Positions 15,841 through 18,350 of a DNA stretch of 18,350 nucleotides are shown here, in pieces. The translations under genes were made by a program, and so were the position numbers. Within the stretch, counting starts at the first letter, position 1. Each line of letters starts with the position of its first letter. Under the pieces are notes generated by a model. It had not been told where the DNA came from and searched no databases. It saw only the letters and a program-made list of their open reading frames with translations. Source of the DNA: Bacteroidota bacterium (GTDB taxonomy: Bacteria > Bacteroidota > Ignavibacteria > Palsa-1295); NCBI GenBank assembly GCA_025363505.1, contig JANYDV010000249.1, forward strand, positions 1 to 18,350, in the 5' to 3' direction.

Positions 15841-18350
15841 ATTTTATCTTTCCACTGAGAAAGTGTTTGTAATGCAAGCAGTGGAGTGAGCGAATCAGGT
15901 TCAAGCAATTGAAGCTCCGCAAAAATCTCTTGAAATTCTTGTGGTTGTTCATCGATCGTCGGCTCGGTTGCTTCCCGTTTCGCCGGTGGGAAAGGGATGG
16001 ACCGCTGAATGTTCGATTCCGCTATTTTAAGTTCTGTATCTTCAAGTTCATGAACAATTTCCCTGGCGCGAGCAATGACTTCCTGTGGAATTCCAGCCAT
16101 CGCCGCGACTTCTATCCCATAAGAATGATCGGCAGAACCTGCGGTGATCTTATGTAAGAAATGTACTTTGCCGTCGGCTTCGCGAACTTCTACTTTTAAG
16201 TTGCCGATATGCTCGAAGCGCTCAGCAAGAGCATTGAGTTCGTGATAGTGTGTGGCAAATAGTGTCTTCGCGCCGGGTAAGCTATCGTGAATGTATTCCG
16301 ATATCGCCCAGGCGATTGAGAGTCCATCAAAAGTCGAAGTGCCCCGTCCGAGTTCATCAAATAACAACAGCGAATCTTTAGTCGCATTATTTAATATATT
16401 CGCCGCTTCGTTCATTTCAACCAAGAAGGTTGATTCGCCTCGAGATAGATTATCACCGGCGCCCACGCGAGTAAAAATACGATCAAGAATCGGCATTTTA
16501 CATTTGTTTGCCGGGACATAGGAGCCAATATGCGCCAGCAACGCAATAATACCGGTCTGGCGCAAGAACACGGATTTACCAGCCATATTCGGACCGGTAA
16601 TAATAAAAAATTCTTTCTCGCCACTTTTAAATTTTATCGAGTTAGGGGTAAATCTCTCCCCTACCGGCAGCGTCGCTTCGACGACGGGATGCCGACCGTT
16701 ATCAATACTTAAATTATTTCCGGTACTGAATTCAGGTCTCACCCATGCTCCGCGAGAAGCCACTGTTGCCAGTGATTGAATCACATCGGCAAGTGCGATT
16801 AATGCGGCATTATGCTGAAGTGCTTCAAGGTGGCTGATGATAACAGCGCGGAGTTCGGCAGCAAGACGAGTTTCGATACTGACCATCTTTTCTTCGGCAC
16901 CAAATATTTTTTGCTCGTACTCTTTGAGCTCCGGTGTAATAAAACGCTCACCGTTCGTTAATGTTTGTTTGCGTTGATAATCATCGGGTACTTTTGCTCG
17001 GTGAGCGTTAGTAACTTCGATGTAATATCCAAAAACATTATTGAAATCTACCTTGAGAGAATTGATTCCGGTGCGCTCGCGCTCGCGAGCCTGAATTTCC
17101 ATCAAACTGGTTTTACTTGAGGAGCTTAATGCACGAAGTTCATCAAGTTCAGCGTCTGCGCCATTTCTAATATAACCTATCGATGCCATCGCACCGGGTG
17201 CTTCCGGGTCGATCGTTGTGTCAATGCGTTCGGCAAGATCAGCAAGCTCGTTGAGTTCCGTGTGTAAGCGCCCGAGCAGCGTACTAGCATTCGATCCTTC
17301 TTTTGAGGGTAGAGCAAATTCAGCAATCTCAGCAAGCACCAGTTTGATCTCCGGCAAGCGCCACAAGGTTTGTTTCAAAGTAAGAAATTCGCGCGGAGAA
17401 AGTAACCTGGCGGCGGCGATCCGACCCGAGAGTCGTTCGAGATCACCAAGTTCACGAAACAATGATCTGAGCCGCTCACGCTGTTCACGAGCGCTGATCA
17501 TCAGTGCAACCGCATCAAGGCGACGGTTGAGTTCATTCTCGTCGCGCAGAGGCGAAGAAAGCCATCTCCGAAGCAAACGCGAACCCATTGCTGTACTTGT
17601 TTCATTCATTACCCCAAGAAGCGAACCGTTGAGTTCATCTCCATCAAATGAAAAAAAGATTTCCAGATTGCGACGCGTTGATTGATCGAGCACTAATGCA
17701 TTGCTGGTATTATGCAAATTAATGCGACGGATATGTCCGAGAGTGGTTGCCGATCGAGTTTCACGCAAATAATCAAGCACAACACCTGCGGCAACTGTGG
17801 CTAACGGTAACTCTTCAATACCAAAACCTTTTAATGAAGTGGTTTCAAAATGATCGAGCAATAACTTCCGCGCACTATCAAATTGAAATCCCCATTCTTC
17901 ACGAATTGTTAAGAGCGGTTTGTGTTCGAGTTGTAAATAATACGAAGAAGTTTCGATAGTGGGTTTATCTCGACGGCTTACCAGAAGCTCTCTGAGCCCA
18001 AGAGAAACCAGTTGCTCACCAAGATCGGAGCTGCGGAGTTCGCCGGCAGAAAACTCGCCGGTCGAAACATCGGCAAATGCAAGACCGACCCGATCTGCTG
18101 ATTGGACAAAAGCTCCGACATAAGTATTACGCCCGGTCTCGAGCATTTTTTCATTGAGTTGTACACCGGGAGTTACGACTTCGACAACACCACGTTTGAC
18201 AATACCTTTAGCAAGTTTCGGGTCTTCGAGCTGTTCACAAACTGCCACCCGATAGCCCGCACGTATCATTTTTGGGAGGTAATTATCAATCTGATGATGA
18301 GGAAAACCAGCAAGTTCGGTATCGCCCCCACCATTGTTGCGTCTGGTCAG
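15816..18350 (-). CDS. mutS: DNA mismatch repair protein MutS (N-terminus beyond window)
   Basis: The frame runs open to the right edge, giving 844 visible residues; roughly the first 50-60 of the usual 860-900 are missing, including the GxFYE mismatch-reading motif. An internal ATG at 18269 is not the real start, since the upstream 27 codons (LTRRNNGGGDTELAGFPHHQ) match conserved MutS sequence. In visible numbering: connector and core (about 70-440), clamp (about 420-530), Walker A TGPNMAGKS (585-593), the STFLVEMNE signature (640-648), Walker B LLLFDELGRGTSTFDG (661-676) and FATHYHE (698-704). The C-terminal tail ends with a helical PLLALQTLSQWKDKIKK segment. MutS binds mispaired bases as a dimer and recruits MutL in an ATP-dependent way. 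It is convergent with the hutH-ABC unit. Confidence 0.97.
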   Translation of the reverse strand: MTRRNNGGGDTELAGFPHHQIDNYLPKMIRAGYRVAVCEQLEDPKLAKGIVKRGVVEVVTPGVQLNEKMLETGRNTYVGAFVQSADRVGLAFADVSTGEFSAGELRSSDLGEQLVSLGLRELLVSRRDKPTIETSSYYLQLEHKPLLTIREEWGFQFDSARKLLLDHFETTSLKGFGIEELPLATVAAGVVLDYLRETRSATTLGHIRRINLHNTSNALVLDQSTRRNLEIFFSFDGDELNGSLLGVMNETSTAMGSRLLRRWLSSPLRDENELNRRLDAVALMISAREQRERLRSLFRELGDLERLSGRIAAARLLSPREFLTLKQTLWRLPEIKLVLAEIAEFALPSKEGSNASTLLGRLHTELNELADLAERIDTTIDPEAPGAMASIGYIRNGADAELDELRALSSSSKTSLMEIQARERERTGINSLKVDFNNVFGYYIEVTNAHRAKVPDDYQRKQTLTNGERFITPELKEYEQKIFGAEEKMVSIETRLAAELRAVIISHLEALQHNAALIALADVIQSLATVASRGAWVRPEFSTGNNLSIDNGRHPVVEATLPVGERFTPNSIKFKSGEKEFFIITGPNMAGKSVFLRQTGIIALLAHIGSYVPANKCKMPILDRIFTRVGAGDNLSRGESTFLVEMNEAANILNNATKDSLLLFDELGRGTSTFDGLSIAWAISEYIHDSLPGAKTLFATHYHELNALAERFEHIGNLKVEVREADGKVHFLHKITAGSADHSYGIEVAAMAGIPQEVIARAREIVHELEDTELKIAESNIQRSIPFPPAKREATEPTIDEQPQEFQEIFAELQLLEPDSLTPLLALQTLSQWKDKIKKTGTQQ

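Noticed and set aside
17218..17685. 155-codon plus-strand ORF opposite mutS
   Set aside because: It is Ser/Arg-rich in the way typical of antisense frames, and it lies wholly inside strongly conserved mutS coding sequence.
18269..18271. ATG at 18269 as the mutS start
   Set aside because: The 27 in-frame codons upstream to the window edge match conserved MutS sequence, so the gene continues beyond the window.
1..18350. CRISPR arrays, tRNA or rRNA genes, insertion sequences, integrases, defence genes
   Set aside because: Looked for and not seen; no direct-repeat arrays, transposase-like proteins or RNA gene signatures were recognised.

Overview
The window looks like a piece of a Bacteroidota/Chlorobi-group (FCB) chromosome, possibly Kapabacteria- or Ignavibacteria-like. 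The evidence is two proteins with C-terminal domains of the type IX secretion (T9SS) sorting type, a choice-of-anchor/ASH-type repeat protein, a beta-barrel outer-membrane protein, weak or absent Shine-Dalgarno sequences at several starts, and moderate-to-low GC. This placement is inference from gene content; there is no rRNA or tRNA to anchor it. The first 47 bases are an almost pure G run, best read as a sequencing or assembly artefact at a contig end.

Left part (48-9054, all minus strand, transcribed right to left): a four-gene operon-like array with gaps of 37, 36 and 15 bp. In order it encodes a DUF1800 protein, a DUF1501 protein with a Tat-like leader and a T9SS-type C-terminal domain, a 1641-residue secreted LamG + ASH-repeat + cohesin-like protein with a T9SS-type C-terminal domain, and an outer-membrane beta-barrel protein cut at the window edge. 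Together they look like a cell-surface module: two secreted, surface-sorted proteins, a partner protein, and a barrel. Its substrate is not visible.

Middle part (9055-12170): a divergent intergenic region; msrC (free methionine-(R)-sulfoxide reductase, plus); a probable 64-residue small protein (minus); an intergenic stretch with two copies of a GTGCTCC/GGAGCAC hairpin; an Rsm22/METTL17-like SAM methyltransferase with a four-cysteine set (minus); and mtgA, a monofunctional peptidoglycan glycosyltransferase (plus), whose start overlaps the methyltransferase start divergently.

Right part (12171-18350): a 530-bp AT-rich intergenic region with six near-consensus DnaA boxes, a 10-bp-stem hairpin and an A/T-only tract, the best candidate in the window for a replication origin or another DnaA-binding locus. 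It leads into a putative 35-codon ORF whose stop overlaps the hutH start (ATGA), then hutH (histidine ammonia-lyase with an unusual Ser-Ser-Gly MIO triad) and an ABC-exporter-type membrane domain with no ATPase and an insertion of about 200 residues. Convergent to these is mutS (minus), whose N-terminus runs off the right edge. No CRISPR array, transposase, integrase or tRNA was seen.
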